Position numbers and translations under genes: made by a program
Notes under the pieces: generated by a model
Databases searched by the model: none
What the model saw: the letters and a program-made list of their open reading frames with translations, nothing else
What the model was told of the DNA's origin: nothing
DNA from: Viola odorata
Lineage: Eukaryota; Streptophyta; Magnoliopsida; Malpighiales; Violaceae
NCBI GenBank assembly: GCA_963691705.1
Contig: OY829543.1
Span: 31,457,523 to 31,521,522, forward strand
Length of the DNA: 64,000 nt
Direction: 5' to 3'
In this document: in pieces, positions 23,010-35,299 of the stretch
How positions within the stretch are numbered: position 1 is the first letter of the stretch
How the letters are laid out: each line of letters begins with the position of its first letter

Positions 23010-23624
23010 CCTGCTGGGTTGGTGGCTCTACGCCTCTACATCGATATGTAATGGGCTAAAGGCCCAACTTCTAAATATTGAATTGGTGGGCCAAACTTAG
23101 CCCAAATCCTCTAGATTTGGACTCGATAAACATAAACATTGCTCAAAACCCATGTCCTAGCCGATGTAGCTGTGGCTTTGTAGACAACAAAAGTTGCAGC
23201 TATTGCTTTCAAAGAAATGGTCCGCCAAGCTCCCTTAGGACAAAGAGGGAGCAGATGGAAAAGCAGCCCCCAATAATAATGATAAGGATTAAGGATAAAG
23301 ACTTTGCACAGAAGTTGTAATATAGCTGATAAACATTCTTACAAGTAAGATATTATTAATTTAATCATTATATATATATGAAATAAGTCAAACGAGATAC
23401 TTATCTCGAGTTACTTACTCGAATCAATTTTTCTTTTAATGAATCGAGTTAATTTCATAACATGAGAGTCATGACCCGATAAATTTAAGGGACAATTGCT
23501 TTCTTTTACAAAATGGAGCCATGTGCCCTAAGGAAAAAGTAGGTCCCCAATGGACAGGGCTTGGCCTAGTAGCGAGGGCCCATGAAATGCTATAATTAGA
23601 ACACATACATAACACAAGTCGTCG
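23010..23624. other. intergenic sequence
   Basis: No gene recognised. An open frame at 23078-23320 has no family resemblance and is taken as chance. Confidence 0.5.
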
Positions 23625-23640
23625 TGTCATTAGCCTCTTT

Positions 23641-24414
23641 TCTTCTTCTTTTTAAAGAGAAATTTTCCATTACTAATATTTAATGAAAACAATCAAGCTG
23701 TTGAGGACATAAACCGTCCCAAGAATCAGACAGACCTATTACAAGGGCTCTTCTAACGAGAGCATGAGCTTCTACATTAGCAGTTCTTCTAACATGAACA
23801 AAACTCCAGGAAATGAATTACAACGCAAGGCGAGAAATGTCTGCAACGATCACTCCCAAGAAAGAGAACGAGTGCGACTCAGAGTTAACAGCTTGAATCA
23901 ACTCCAGACAGTCAGATTGGACCTGTACTCGGCCATAGCCATGGTCTATGGCAATCTCGAGGGCTCTACGCACGGCTAAACCTTCGCCCACAGCAACGTC
24001 TAAACGGAAGGAGGCGCACTCGTTGCCAGAGAAAATACAACTTCCATCACTCTCACGAGCAATGAAACCCAAACCACTGCTGGAGGGTTCGATCGCCGCA
24101 TCAGTATTTAGACAGACGATCCCAGCACCTGGGTGACACCAGTCAGATGCAGAGGCCAAAGAAACCGGACTATTCCCATCTACGTGTCTTTTGTTTACGT
24201 CTCTGTTCCCCCCTAGTAATCGAGCACCACGGAAAAGGATCTCCTGGAGAGTCATGGACACCGAGTTGAATACCAGGTCGTTCCTAGAATTCCAAACAAC
24301 CCAAAGAATAACGATCACCTCTTTAAAAGTCGTAAGAGTAACCGAATTTCTCAGATTACCGAGCCAATTAATTACCAGAGCAGTTGAAGAGAAATTAAAG
24401 CCATGGGGGAGAAA
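23641..24414 (-). mobile_element. LINE fragment with 16-bp target-site duplication
   Basis: The 16-mer TGTCATTAGCCTCTTT occurs on both sides (23625-23640 and 24415-24430), enclosing a minus-strand LINE 3' end. A long, variable TSD and 5' truncation are the signature of LINE retrotransposition. The 3' end on the minus strand runs into a degenerate A-rich tail (the TTCTTCTTTTT run at 23641-23652 on the plus strand). Confidence 0.9.
23690..24414 (-). pseudogene. LINE C-terminal RNase H domain
   Basis: The frame covers the link region (VVWNSRNDLVF) and an RNase H fold: CLNTDAAI with the first Asp, GLGFIARESDG, CASFRLDVAVGEGLAVRRAL with the Glu, and VQVQSDCLELIQAVNS with the next Asp. This is the RVT_3-type RNase H found at the end of plant LINE ORF2. 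A frame change near 23800 puts the remaining conserved tail (ADVEAHALVRRAL-like, then SDSWDGLCP) in another frame. The RT and endonuclease are absent because of 5' truncation. Confidence 0.85.
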
Positions 24415-24430
24415 TGTCATTAGCCTCTTT

Positions 24431-25841
24431 ATTTGGGGTTTAAAGCACATGACAAAAACACTCTCAACATCATTGCAATAAAAAAGTTAGATGCTTTCTA
24501 ACTACAAAAACATCATCTACATTGCAACATGAGTTGTACTACCCCTCTCTCTCATTGCAATGGATTTAAAAACAGAAAAAAGAAGAAATTGATTTATAAA
24601 AAATGGCAAGCACAACTTACTAACTCAGTATATATGATCACAAACAACTTTTTAAGAACAAAGTTTGAAAATATTTCAAATTGGTTCTAGAACTTCTATA
24701 TAAGTTAAGATGATCTAGGATTTGTGATCCGGAAGAGAAATAAGAAAAATGATTAATGAGATTTGAAAATATAAATATAATTTGCTTTTTGCATCAAGTC
24801 TCAATCTGAAATTGAGTTGTCAATTCTAATGGAAAAAATTGTTTCATCTAATTTGTTTTATTCACACGAATTCAATTTGAGAGTTGGCTTCAAATCTCAT
24901 TCTAAACATAGTTTGTTCAAATTTATTATTTGTATGATTGATTTTAGTGTTTAAAACTTAAGTGCATAGTGTAAATTTTTCTATCAAATTACTCCCTCTA
25001 TTTGTAAATGGCCATTTTTAGGAGTTCAACAAAACATGAAACAAATTATTTCAAAATTTACTAAAATTTATTTAGTCAACAATTAATAGTGAAAGAATTT
25101 GATTGAGTTGGAAGGAAAAAAGAAAAAGAGAAGATAATTTAGTGAAACACGTAAAAAATAATATGCATTTAATAATTTCCTTGATATAACCTTAAAAAGA
25201 TAAGTATTTACAAAGAGAAGCGAAAGTATTATTCAGGACTTTAAATCCTCATTACATCATCTAAGAGAGGGTAGCTTTCTAATTGCCATAATGTTAGGTT
25301 AGACATAGACTAGGTAGTTACGCAAAATGAGCCATTGTTGCTCAACAAACTATAAGCGCCTCACATAATAAATTCATTAATAATATTTAAACTAATAATT
25401 ACTGATTAATTTCATAAAAAATAATAATTAAGGAGATGGCTAGAGAGGTTGACAATAACAATAATAATAATAAAACATGGCACGGGATTGTAAATTTGTA
25501 ATGCAGCAACAAAGGGTGAAAAATAAATAGAAATAGTTGAATTAATTGATATAATTTATTCTTTTGAGAATGGAGAAAATCATTCTTTAAGGATTTGAAA
25601 TAACTCGAACGAATAAAAAAATAAAAAATTTATATTGATATATAAAAAATGAACACATTCCTTGTGGCCGTTTGATGAGGTGCCAATTGGAGGGATCGTG
25701 CGCATGATATGACCAACTAACTGTCCATGAGCTGTTCTTTTATGTCATACAACAAATCATAACCTCCTCCTCCTCCTTCTAATTATTCCTAATCCATTCT
25801 TTAAATTTTTAAAACCCACAGATTTTAATTTTTAAATTTCG
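24431..25841. other. AT-rich intergenic region
   Basis: No gene. It contains one degenerate Stowaway-like element (24992-25226) and simple ATA repeats near 25460. Confidence 0.5.
24992..25226. mobile_element. degenerate Stowaway-like MITE
   Basis: Starts CTCCCTCTATTTGTAAATGG after TA. The right end AAGTATTTACAAAGAGAAGC..AAAG before TA is its weakened inverse. Confidence 0.6.
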
Positions 25842-27105
25842 CTGATGTGGCACCGTTATGTGCCACGTCATGTACTGATTCGACGCCACGTCATCAAACC
25901 ACGTCAGCAACTTGCCACATCGTTCCTGCCACGTCAACAAGACACTTTTTTTCTTTTTTCCTTTCATTTTCTTTTCTTTTTTTCCTTCTTTCCCACTCAC
26001 TTGGGCTTCTTCTTCCTCTGCATTCAAACCAAAAAAACAAAAAACCAAATTAATTCCAAATTAATTCCCAAATCCGATCCCAAATTAATTCAATCCATTT
26101 AATCCATCTCTACCAAATTAATTAGACTCATCCTTGCACCAAATTAATTCCCACCCTCTCTGCAAATTAATTCCAAAAACCAACCCGTCACCATCAAACA
26201 CCATAACCACTGCAACCCACCGCCAAACATCTCACCATCTCTACATCCGCCTAATCCAACCCAAATCGCCACACGAACCACCACCCATCGCCACTGTCAA
26301 TCACCCTCGCTCACCACCAAATCAACCCGATCCACATCACAAACAATCCCTCTGCAATTAATTCAACCCAATCTGTAAAATTCATCGCCTCACCAAGTCC
26401 AAATTAATTCTATCCAAAACCACCTCGCCTCATTCTCCTCCGCCACAATCACCCTCGCAAACACCCATCATCACCATCAAATTAAACCTCACACCTCACC
26501 GCAAAACCAAACCCAAACCCAACTCGATTAAACCCAAATCAACTTCACCCAATCAACCCCCACATCTACACAGCACAAAAAAGAGAGTAATTTCTCACCT
26601 CTTGCACTTTCATCATCACTGCATATTTCATTTCTTTCCTCTTGCGTTCTTCTTTCTTTTCTGTGTTTCTTCTTCTTTTCTTGTCGGTGCTTGTCGCCGG
26701 TTTACTGCTTGTTTGTGTTTGATTTGCAAGAGATGAGGAGATGAAGAGATTTGGTACGGCTATTTGGGTTTTGGGTTTTGGGTTTGGTAGTCGTTGTCGT
26801 TGTGTTTGCTATTGTAAAGGAAGGAAGAAAAGAAAAGAAAGCGGATGGGTGGATGGTTGGTTTGGATTGTGGCAGTGAGGTTGGGTTTGGATCCGGGTTT
26901 GATGGTTGAAAGAGATGAAGGTTAGGGTTGTCGTTTGAGATCAGTGAGGAAGAAGAAGGAAAAAAAGAAAAGAAAGTGAAAGGAAAAAAGAAAAAAGTGT
27001 CTTGTTGATGTGGCAGGAACGATGTGGCAAGTTGCTAACGTGGTTTGATGACGTGGCGTCGAATCAGTACATGGCGTGGCAGATAACGGTGCCATATCAG
27101 CGAAA
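25842..27105. repeat. foldback element with bZIP-like CCACGTCA repeats
   Basis: About 105 bp at 25842-25946 (GCTGATGTGGCACC...) is the imperfect inverse of 27000-27105. The space between holds T-rich and A-rich arms and C-rich, AATTAATTC-containing sequence with no protein resemblance. It is probably a non-autonomous DNA element with long TIRs. The right side may extend to about 27225 (CCAGGGTCCCTTA); no TSD was found. Confidence 0.6.
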
Positions 27106-27648
27106 CGTGACGGTAGGGTTATGATTAAACAAAATTAAATAGTTCGGGTATGCGATTAAAAAAAAAAATTCAGGGTTCCCATTAAATAAAACGTCAGAGT
27201 CCAGGGTCCCTTAATAGCTTTTCGCCGTTTTTTTTTCATATCTAAATTGGAAAAGATTATAATGCACTCTCAAAATAACGTATAATAATTTAAACTCTAC
27301 TCATATGAATGATCAACAAGCTTGTTTGTAAAAATTGCGTTGACATTTATAATTTTTTTTATATAAATAAAAATATAGATAAGACAATTCAAATTAAAGA
27401 TAAGATGATTATTATAAAAAGTATTCGTCGTTTTTGACGTGGGTGAATCAATTAAGGACAACCCTATTGTAATTGCACCTCATCTTCAAATTACAATTCC
27501 ACTATTAAAGATAGTTACAAATATAAAAGGACAAACTGCAAAAGTCTCTTTCTCTATATGACTTGCCCATTTCCCTGATATTTATGTACTAGAAAAAATT
27601 ATGAGAAAAATGCACATAAAAAAACCAATGAGTACGGAATATAAACAG

Positions 27649-28848
27649 TTTCAAATAACATAAAACACCTCTCTACTATTCGCGAAAACCAGAAACTTCC
27701 CATGACCTTCAAAACGTCAAATACACCTCCCCTGAACTACATTGACTGTGCAAAATGTAGTCTCCATCCAGTTTGACTAACAGAACCGTTAGAGTCACTC
27801 ACTACAACCAGTTTCTTTTTTTCTTTTTTTCCTTCCTGGTTGCTCCTTCTTTTCCATTTTTTTCTTCTTTTGTTCTCTTCTCCTTAAATAAATTCTTTAC
27901 TTTATTTAATTAAAACTATTTCTACAAAACCCTATACTTTATTTCATTTTTTCTTTTTTCTTTTTCTTTTTCTTTTCTTTCTTTTTCCTTTTTCTTCTCT
28001 TCACCTCTATGCTACGCCTTCATCCTCAATCTCCATTTCTTTATTTCCTTTTTTCTTTTTTCTTTTTTCTTCTTTCTTCTCTTCTCCTCTTCTCTGTGCT
28101 ACGCCTTCATACTTTACTCAGATTTTAAATCTATACCCAAGAAACCCACCACCACTCTCAGATCCACCAAACCCACAACTCCATAGCCCACCCCAACCAC
28201 CACCATCAAACCGGCATCTGACCACCGATTTCCTCAACCACCGCCTATCTCTTCTCCCTAACCACCACTGCCATCACAACCGGCCAAATAAAGAAAAGGA
28301 GAGAAATAAAATATAAGAAGAGAGGGCTGTGGCCAAATAGAAAAGAAAAGAGAAGAAAAATAAAGAAAAGAGAAGAGAGAATAGAATTTAGGTTTAGGGA
28401 CGGAGGGTGGGGCTGATTTGGTAGCTGGGGTGAGCCGTGGAGTTATGGGTTTGGTGGATCTGAGAGTAGTGGTGGGTTTCTTGGGTATGGATTTAAAATC
28501 CGAGTAACAATTGATTATTTGAGAAAATTAAAAAAAGAAAATGAAGAAGATGAAGGATGTGGTTTTTTTTCTTTCTTTTTAACAGTAAAAAGATTCATGG
28601 AATAAAAATCACACAAAAGAGAAGAAAAGAAAAGAAAATAAAAAATAAGGTGCAACCGGGAAGGAAAAAAGGAAAGGAAAGGAAACTGATTGTAGGAAGT
28701 AAGTTTGATGGTTCTGTTAGTCAAACTAGACAAAAACTACATTTTGCACGATCAATGTAGTTCAGGAGAGGTGTATTTGACGTTTTGAAGGTCAGGAGAA
28801 GTTTCTGATTTTCGCGAATAGTATAGGGAAGTTTTATACTATTTCCCC
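27649..28848. mobile_element. foldback MULE-like element
   Basis: The right end is the inverse of GGGGAAATAGTATAAAAC, and the left end (AAATAACATAAAAC) is its weakened copy. Both are followed by ACTATTCGCGAAAA and about 130 bp of matching inverted repeat, including the CAAAATGTAGT and GACTAACAGAACC segments. Weaker pairing continues through pyrimidine- and purine-rich arms. The terminus is related to that of the element at 17885. No ORF and no clear 9-bp TSD. Confidence 0.65.
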
Positions 28849-28870
28849 AAAACAATAATAGTATCAAATG

Positions 28871-28932
28871 AACATAAATAAATAAATAAATAAATAAATA
28901 TCCAACTGAACACAAAATAAATAAATAAATTG
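28871..28932. repeat. AAAT microsatellite
   Basis: Two runs of the tetranucleotide ATAA separated by about 20 bp. Confidence 0.85.
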
Positions 28933-28957
28933 AAAGAAATAATGAGGGAATAAAGTA

Positions 28958-29645
28958 CAGTAGAAACTCGATAAATTAATACTCGATTATTTAATAAACT
29001 CTCTAAGATAATATTTTTGGCCGGTCCCGACTCGGGGATAGGGTGCTAAATTAATAATTCGCTAAAATTATAAGATAATACATTTTTGATAATTTCTTTA
29101 GACCCCATATAAAATATAAATTAATAATTCCTTATATATAGCATATTACATGAATGATTTATGAAGGTTTCTTAAAAAATGACTCAATTGTCTTTTGTTT
29201 TTTGTTGAAATCAATTTCCCCTTGAATGTCGTCTCTAATTTTCCTTAGCATGGTAAGAACTTCTGGTGTTGTTTTCTCATAGCTCAACAAGAAATTGTTC
29301 AATGTGATTGCCGCTTTAATAGCTTCGTTTCGTGAAGGGGGCTCCATTGTAGAACTTTCATGTCCGTAAAGTGATACATTGAACACAAGAAGCATAATAA
29401 GGTGGGAGATTGAAGGTTTCTTTCAAATTGGGCCCTTCATTTGATATACAGCACATGCATTGTATACAATAATTACAGTAAGTGAAAGCTTGAAAGGTGT
29501 TTGTAAACTAAGTATTTTACTATAAATTAATAAAATATTAATTAATATATTAATTAATAATTATTAATTTATCGATTAATTAATAACTCTTTTAATTAAT
29601 AAATTTTGGTCGTGCCAAGTGTATTATTTTATAGAGTTTCTACTG
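28958..29645 (-). mobile_element. pogo/Emigrant-like (Tc1/mariner) element
   Basis: Starts CAGTAGAAACTCGATAAATT and ends in the inverse of CAGTAGAAACTCTATAAAAT; the TIR is about 24 bp with few mismatches. It is flanked by TA at 28956-28957 and 29646-29647. The TIR resembles that of Emigrant/Lemi1 pogo-type elements. It is an internally deleted copy keeping the 3' end of the transposase gene. It lies just upstream of the 5' UTR of the DUF4378 gene. Confidence 0.88.
29162..29395 (-). pseudogene. pogo-type transposase C-terminus
   Basis: A frame of about 78 codons has the pattern seen at the end of Tigger/pogo-like transposases: EAIKAAITLNNFLLSYEK, then a basic or acidic helix, then KQKTIESFFKKPS at the stop. 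The DDE core and the DNA-binding domain are missing. Confidence 0.7.
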
Positions 29646-29649
29646 TACA

Positions 29650-30717
29650 AACAATTATACTATACTGTAAGGAAGCTTCACTTTCTGTTCTCTCATTGCA
29701 GCCATGAAGTTCCATGCTAAAAACCCATGATTACTTTTTAATTATAGTATTATTATTGTTATCTTCTCTGGCTCTTTTGCATTATTGCTGAAATCCCAGC
29801 TTTGAATGCCCAGTTTTTTTTTTTTTTACCCCCAAACACTCCTCTGCTAAAAACCCTGTCTTTCTATCTTCATTACCTTCATTGCCATTTTCCCAGTTTC
29901 TCAAAACTGGTAACTGAGCTGTTGATTTGATCCACACTCCTTGGAATTCCTTTGCGAGGCTGCATTTTGGGTTCTTGCGGATTTGACTTTTTTGGGTATG
30001 TTTTGTTTTCTTTTCATGTTTTTGTAATTTGTCAAATCAAAGGAAATTAATTGAAAGTTTGCATTTTTATTGTTCTATCTGGTGGTCTCATGTGGAAAAG
30101 CCTTTTTCTTCGAGGGAAAGAATTACTGAAAGTGACTGGAACTGAACTGCAAGTCATTTTAGGTTGTGTGGTTGCGTCAGTTTCTGTTAAAAGGGCAGGC
30201 TTTTAGGTTTTTTGGAGTTCCAAAAACATGACTAGTTCTAAAAAAGTTCTTAGATTTAGCTATTGCTTTCATCATTTCTCTCTTTTGGACAGTAGATTAA
30301 AGGATTACATTGAACTTTTATTGCCTTTTCTGCTATGAATTTGTAAATTTTGTGAGTCTGTTGTATCAAATTTGTAAATTCATGTCGGTGGCTTTAAGGA
30401 GTTGTAATCAGGAGTTGTGCAGAGTCTCTGCTCATATACACTTGCTTAACCTCATTAGTTTTTATTTCTTCCACAGTCCTTCATCACCTTAATCTTTTTG
30501 GGTATATTGAGTGAGCTTGTTGAATTGTGGTTGAAATCAAAACCACCAGTACTTTCACATCTTTTAGCTATTTTACCAGTTAATTTTCCTTGATCATACA
30601 GATATGATGAGAATTACTGTCTTGCAGGGTGCAAACCACAGTCACTTCGGATTCTAATGGGATAAGGATTATGCATTGTTGAGGAAATGACATCTTATTG
30701 GAAGACGATATAGATGT
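29650..30717 (+). promoter_or_regulatory. promoter and 5' UTR of the DUF4378 gene, with likely leader intron
   Basis: Pyrimidine-rich leader sequence at about 29800-29990. A plausible GTATG donor lies at 29996 and a TTGCAG acceptor at 30622-30627. The intron inside the leader would be about 630 bp. The second leader exon runs to the ATG at 30718. Confidence 0.5.
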
Positions 30718-33700
30718 ATGGGAGGATTACTGCGCCTTTTTGATGCAAATCTGGGTGACATGGCTAGGAAAATTCTCGCACATAAGCAGCCTGTTGATGG
30801 TAAGCACTATCCGCATTTTGGTATGAATCTGGGAAAATTTGTCAGGTTTGAGAACACATATTTAACCAGATAATGAATTCTGTTCATGTCTTTTCTGGAA
30901 ACGGATTTGAGTCCATAATATATGTTTACACATTGATGTCCCCAGGTAAAATTTTGACCAACATATTGATTGCATGTTTGATTCCTGAATGTGCTAATAG
31001 ATCGACTCCCGGCCCTTCTCATGCCGTTTTCCTGACTTTGTTGGATGTTTTTGTTTGTTAAATTTCTGTCAGTTGTTGAATTTGGATTTCATGGTTTAGG
31101 TAACTAAAATGTTTCCTAAAGATAAATGAGAGGCTTGAGGCAATTTTGTTTTAATGCTTCTATTTCCTATCTCAGCCTAAAAATTAATGCAGTTGATTCA
31201 ACTACTCTGCAGGATTTGAAGCTCCGAGAAATAGCTTGGAGCTGCAAGTTGAGGCTTACCAGAACTGTTATGATGCAGGAGATGGGCTGGTAATTTTTCT
31301 TGATTATATTTCTTGTTGTTTCTTCGATTTGATATTTTGTGCTTTTATTTCCCAACAGTTCAGTGGAATGCATAGACTTCTTATACATTTTATTTGCTGT
31401 TCTTATACAACATTGGCCTAGAAAGAATTTGGAGAATATCTCCTAGCTGCAGATAAAATCATTGGTGATTTGATTTCAACAACTTTTACTGCAATTTTCA
31501 GTACTCTTATGAGATTAATGAAGACTGGTCTGAAAAGACCTGTTATCCAGTGGAGGCTTCGATGAAGAGGTTGATTAATGAAGAGATTGGCAAGCAATCT
31601 ACTATGAGGAAGAATGCACCAAGCATTGTGGCGAGACTGATGGGGGTGGATATGCTGCCATTAGACACAAAAGCTGCAGTTCAGCCAATTGACAGAAAGA
31701 AAGAAAGCAGCGAAACGAAGTTTGCTAAAAAGGAGAAGAGTGGAAGAAGGTCGGTGACCAGTCTCTCTACGAACTCATTTCCTTCCATGCCAATGGAACT
31801 TGATTCACTTTACCCTAGTAAAAGGAGAGATGGTGATGGGTGGAATAAAATCCAGACGTTGGAGAAACTAAGGCCTAGAGAACACCCTCAAGAGGAGGAA
31901 TTGCAGAAGTTCAAAAAAGAATTTGAAGCGTGGCAAGCTGCCAGGTTTAAGGAATGTTCCAAGGTTGCTGAAGTTGGCCGAATTCCTCATCGTTTTTTGT
32001 CTCAAGATGACATTTACAAGCGGCAAGTGGTACTGGATGCAGATGACTGTGTACCAACAGTTGAGAAAAGCACAGAAAATAAGGCCCTTTTGTCAAAAGC
32101 AAGGTCATATGAAAGAGTTGGTTCGCAACATCCAAGACATAAAATGGAACTATTCCCATCTGAACAGGAAGAAGGTTTTCCTTCAAGAACCAATAGTAAA
32201 AGTAGAAACTTTGAGCACTCGTTTATGAACTATGATCAGAGTCTGGATAACTCTTCTGCTCCTACAAATATTGTGGTCTTGAAGCCCGGTCCTGATAGGA
32301 TCAGTGACGACGATGGGACTTGGACTTGTTCCTCAGGTACTTTGGAGGAAAGAGGCAGCATAGAAGATTTCCTTCAGGAGGTAAAGGAGAGGCTGAAATG
32401 TGAATTGCAAGGGAAAGCTATAAAAAAAGGGTCTGCAGCCAGAGGAAGTGGAATTGAAATCCCTTTCAGAGAAAGACCTGCAGATCCAAAACAAATTGCT
32501 CAGAACATAGCGAAACAAGTCAGGGAAAGTGTTTCTCGTGACATCGGAGCAAATTTGCTACCATCAGAATCAACGCGATCATACAGAAGTGAGATTCAGT
32601 TTAACGGATCAGATTCTCCTGAGTTCATCAACAGAGATACTAGGAGATACATATCTGAGCGGCTAAGGAATGTTCTGAAGAGAGAGACACTCCTGGATGT
32701 CCCGATAGTTGTAAGTGGCATCTCTCGATTGTCTCTGTTAGGTAATGAGAAGGCTAGGCAAAAAAAAGTGGGAGGTAACATGAAAGCTGGAAATGAGCCA
32801 AGCTACTGGGAGATTGTGAAAGATGAGCAAGAAATGCAAACTAGATCCTTTAGGCACGGAGGAGATGATGGTGCGGTTCCTAGAGAGTTGTCTCCAAGAA
32901 ACCTGATCAGGTCTTTGTCAGCTCCCGTATCTGGAACATCATTTGGGAAACTTCTTCTCGAGGACCGTCACATTTTAACTGGCGCTCAAATCAGGAGGAA
33001 GCATGAAGCTCTTGGAAATGTGACATTGGAGTTAAAAAAACACAATAAAGAGAGATTTAATATCAAAGAAAAGGTTTCCAATTTCAGATATAGTATCAGC
33101 CTTAGAAGCAGGCTCTTTGCCAAGAAAATCCAATCTGTGGTAGATACACATAATTGCAAATATGATCTAGTAAGGGATATCACAAGTGGTCCAACAGTTG
33201 TTATGAACTATGGCAACCGATACATAATGGTACTATTCTTTACTTATTTTTGTCTACCCACAAGAGTAATTTTTCCTATATTTGCCAACATTTCTTTTGC
33301 CATCTGAACTTAGGAGAACTCGACTGAGGTGCCACCAAGCCCTGCCTCTGTATGCAGCAGTGCTCAAGAAGGGTTCTGGAGGCAAACAGATTATCTCAGC
33401 CCCATGTTAACACCTGATATAACAGTGGGAGAAGATGATTCTATGCCACAGGTTTTTAAGGAAATCAGCTCTAATTTGAATGGTATGGCATTTCGCCTTC
33501 CTGGTTGGAAACATATCACACAAACTTTCATGTGCTTGATTTGTATAAGTATAGTGTTATGTGCATGAACTTTTTTCAACTTTCTTTGTGTGCTTGCTTA
33601 TGCCATTTTGTTAAATTTCGACTTTTAGATGAGCTTTTGTTTTGCACTTACCACCAAACTATGTAAGAACTAAGAAGGCTGGTCTCTAGGGGATGATCTT

Positions 33701-34589
33701 TAATGGTTTTATCTCCTCGTTACATGCTTATTTTCTGCCAATATGGCTGTGCAGTAATCTCAGTTTCTGTATTCAGAGATTCATTGGTAGCTCAATTTTC
33801 CTCCAGTTAATGCATTTTGACGGCTTTGTGATGAAATGAAGTGCTGTGAAAACTCAACATCATCTTGACCTTTTATTTTGCAATTCTGAATTTGTAGATG
33901 AACATTAGTTCTAAAAGCTCTCCTGATAGCCTTTTCTACTTCTTAACTGTACAGCACTACGGAGGCAGCTACACCAACTTGGGTCCTATGAGCCTGAAGA
34001 CGCAATTCCGGAAGAGGAGCCTGCGGAGGACGTAATGGTTGATCTAGGAGATAAGGCTGAAGCCTATATCAGAGATTTGCTAGTGGCTTCAGGCTTATAT
34101 GATGGATCATCCGACAAAAGTTTATCAAGATGGGACCCCCTTGCGAGGCCTTTAAGCACCTCAGTGTTCGATGAAGTGGAAAAAGCTCATATAAAATCAT
34201 CCCAGGATGATGAACTCGCTACAAAGGAACAACACGAGGGGAAGGCAGATCGCAGATTGTTATTCGATTTGTTGAACGAGACACTTTCAATGGTGCTTGG
34301 ACCACCAGTGACCATGTCTAGATTTAGAAGGAAGTTAATCAACTCCTCCATGCCGAGCCCTTTACATGGAAGGAGATTATTGGATTGCGTGTGGAAGATC
34401 ATCACTGAGTATTTATACCCCCTGAGCGACAAATGCTGCTACTCTCTAGATGGTATGGTGGTGAGCGATCTGGAATCCAGTCCTTGGTCCGGCTTGGTAG
34501 ATGAAGAGGTACATGCTTTGGGAAAAGAGATGGAATTCCTGATAATCGGTGACCTAATCAACGAAGTTGTAAATGACATGCATTGCTGA
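30718..34589 (+). CDS. TRM/LONGIFOLIA-like DUF3741-DUF4378 protein (five coding exons, intact)
   Basis: Exons 30718-30799, 31213-31289, 31502-33229, 33314-33482 and 33955-34589 all have GT..AG borders, compatible phases and no stop, giving 896 residues. The start is the ATG of MGGLLRLFDANLGDMARKIL, the usual N-terminus of this family. Residues 94-106 (SIVARLMGVDMLP) are the DUF3741/VARLMG motif. A second conserved block is SLSAPVSGTSFGKLLLED near residue 480. About residues 705-890 form the DUF4378 domain (EAYIRDLLVASGLYDG, LLFDLLNETL, FLIIGDLINEVVNDM). Plant proteins of this type (TON1-recruiting-motif / LONGIFOLIA relatives) are linked to cortical microtubules and cell-shape control; the exact role of this one is inference. 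It is rich in charged residues and predicted to be largely disordered between the motifs. It is the only intact host gene in the window. Confidence 0.92.
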
Positions 34590-34838
34590 TTTGGGTCTGG
34601 TTAATTAATTAGAGCACGTTCTTGCTGTGATCATTCTAAAAGGAGAGCAACGATCGGTATATATCGAGGCAAGGTATACACAAATCATTTGATATTTACA
34701 TATGTTTGCTTTCTATATAGTTAAGTGTGTAATAGGAGTTTGCATGAGAATGTATATATAGTCTTTGTGGGTCGAGTGTAGAAAGTTAGTGTAAATGAGT
34801 TGGTTTGCCAGGTAGTGTAGTTCTTTTATCAAAAGTGG
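34590..34838 (+). other. 3' UTR and downstream of the DUF4378 gene
   Basis: AT-rich sequence after the TGA. No clear poly(A) signal was singled out. It ends at the LTR that starts near 34839. Confidence 0.5.
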
Positions 34839-35263
34839 TGTATAAGTCTTGGTTGATTTAAAATCTAGTTATTTATTGTGATTAACCGGATTAGTTCACA
34901 CACAAAACCACCCTTGATTAGGAATGAATACCACTAATCAAGAGGACAAAACCACTCCTGTAAACCAGCAAGAGGAGACTAAGAAGAACAATTCTGTGTA
35001 TTTCCTTTCCAAAAAAACGATGAATGAATCCCTTTCCAGTTACAATCTAACTCTAACACTGCCCTTGTAACCTACTTGCCTACGTGGCATCACCAGAGCC
35101 AAGCGTTTCTAACGGCTTGTAACAACTTCTAAACAGATTAGTTAACTGAACCACGAGTCGTGCGAGGCCAGACGACTCATCTCCTTTCCTAATCCTATTT
35201 GACACTAATGGGCTTCAGCCCCCGGCCTTAACACAAGCGGCCCATTCTACCTACTGTTTAACA
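34839..35263 (-). repeat. gypsy 3' LTR (borders approximate)
   Basis: On the minus strand it begins TGTTAAACAGTAGG at 35263. The other end is placed near 34839-34850 by a TG dinucleotide only, so it is uncertain. Confidence 0.5.
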
Positions 35264-35299
35264 AAAATTAAGAAGGAAAATACAATGAAAGAATTGCAG

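Noticed and set aside
26134..26361. Pro/His-rich frame in the foldback element
   Set aside because: C-rich low-complexity sequence between inverted arms, no family match, no neighbour support.
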